Assembly (NCBI GenBank): GCA_002705485.1 | Contig: PAGT01000016.1 | Span: 48,129-54,387, forward strand | From: Flavobacteriales bacterium | GTDB lineage: Bacteria; Bacteroidota; Bacteroidia; Flavobacteriales; Flavobacteriaceae | Direction of reading: 5' to 3' | Length of the DNA stretch: 6,259 nucleotides | Shown: in pieces, positions 6,086 through 6,259 of the stretch | Position numbering within the stretch: position 1 is the first letter of the stretch | Layout of the letters: each line of letters starts with the position of its first letter | Position numbers and translations under genes: made by a program | Notes under the pieces: generated by a model | Told to the model about the DNA's origin: nothing | The model's database searches: none | What the model saw: the letters and a program-made list of their open reading frames with translations, nothing else

Positions 6086-6259
6086 ACAAATAATATTTTA
6101 ATATTAAATAAACAAATGGTGCTGCAAATATAATACTATCCATTCTATCATAAAGACCACCATGTCCTGGGAGCCAATTTCCACTGTCTTTCACTCCAGC
6201 TTCTCTTTTGAATTGAGACTGAACTAAATCTCCAACTGCACCTGTTGAACTTATTAATA
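6075..6259 (-). CDS. cdsA: phosphatidate cytidylyltransferase, C-terminal part
   Basis: The last 60 residues of CdsA run in from the right edge and end at TAA (6077-6075). CdsA makes CDP-diacylglycerol from phosphatidic acid and CTP in the inner membrane, the branch point for phospholipid synthesis. The full family signature is readable at 6218-6138: S-x-F-K-R, four residues, K-D-x-G-x-x-L-P-x-H-G-G-L-x-D-R-M-D. It is preceded by STGAVGDLV and followed by a final hydrophobic helix (SIIFAAPFVYLILKYYLFV). The end overlaps the psd start by 11 bp in a different frame, so the two are very probably co-transcribed. The N-terminus and promoter lie outside the window. Confidence 0.95.
   Translation of the reverse strand, partial: LISSTGAVGDLVQSQFKREAGVKDSGNWLPGHGGLYDRMDSIIFAAPFVYLILKYYLFVS

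Overview
The window is very AT-rich, gap-free protein-coding DNA from what looks like a member of the Bacteroidota, most likely a marine-type flavobacterium. This rests on the valyl-tRNA synthetase signature (DTWFSSWLWP, SAPAGNDLLFDE), the short phosphatidylserine decarboxylase beginning MFHKEG, a secreted DUF1573 protein with an SSCGCT motif, and promoter-like elements of the TTTG-N19-TAnnTTTG type. These assignments come from recall of family features and were not searched against any database.

Layout: (1) positions 1-2716 hold a tightly packed minus-strand gene train. In transcription order it is a secreted DUF1573 protein, murB (cell-wall precursor reductase), a 67-residue Cys-rich membrane protein resembling the NqrM/DUF539 type, an ECF-like sigma-70 factor, and a NRAMP-family transporter cut off by the left edge. 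Junctions are 15, 1 and 3 bp, then a 3-bp overlap, so a single operon is likely. (2) Positions 2717-2824 form a divergent intergenic region with a candidate promoter in each direction and a short dyad over the rightward one. (3) Positions 2825-5434 hold valS on the plus strand. (4) Positions 5438-6259 hold psd and the end of cdsA on the minus strand, overlapping by 11 bp; these act in consecutive parts of the phosphatidylethanolamine pathway. valS and psd converge with only 3 bp between their stop codons, and a perfect 10-bp inverted repeat spans the junction.

Most of the content is housekeeping: translation, peptidoglycan and phospholipid synthesis. The features most worth a second look are the start codons (five of seven visible starts are TTG, one GTG, only one ATG, and several genes contain no in-frame ATG at all), the NRAMP-like transporter that lacks the canonical DPGN metal-binding motif, the Cys-rich membrane protein next to a sigma factor with no visible anti-sigma gene, and the terminator-like hairpin built from the coding ends of two convergent genes. 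I see no tRNA or rRNA gene, CRISPR array, insertion sequence or phage signal, and no gene-free stretch over 300 bases. I do not see convincing evidence of a wholly new system.
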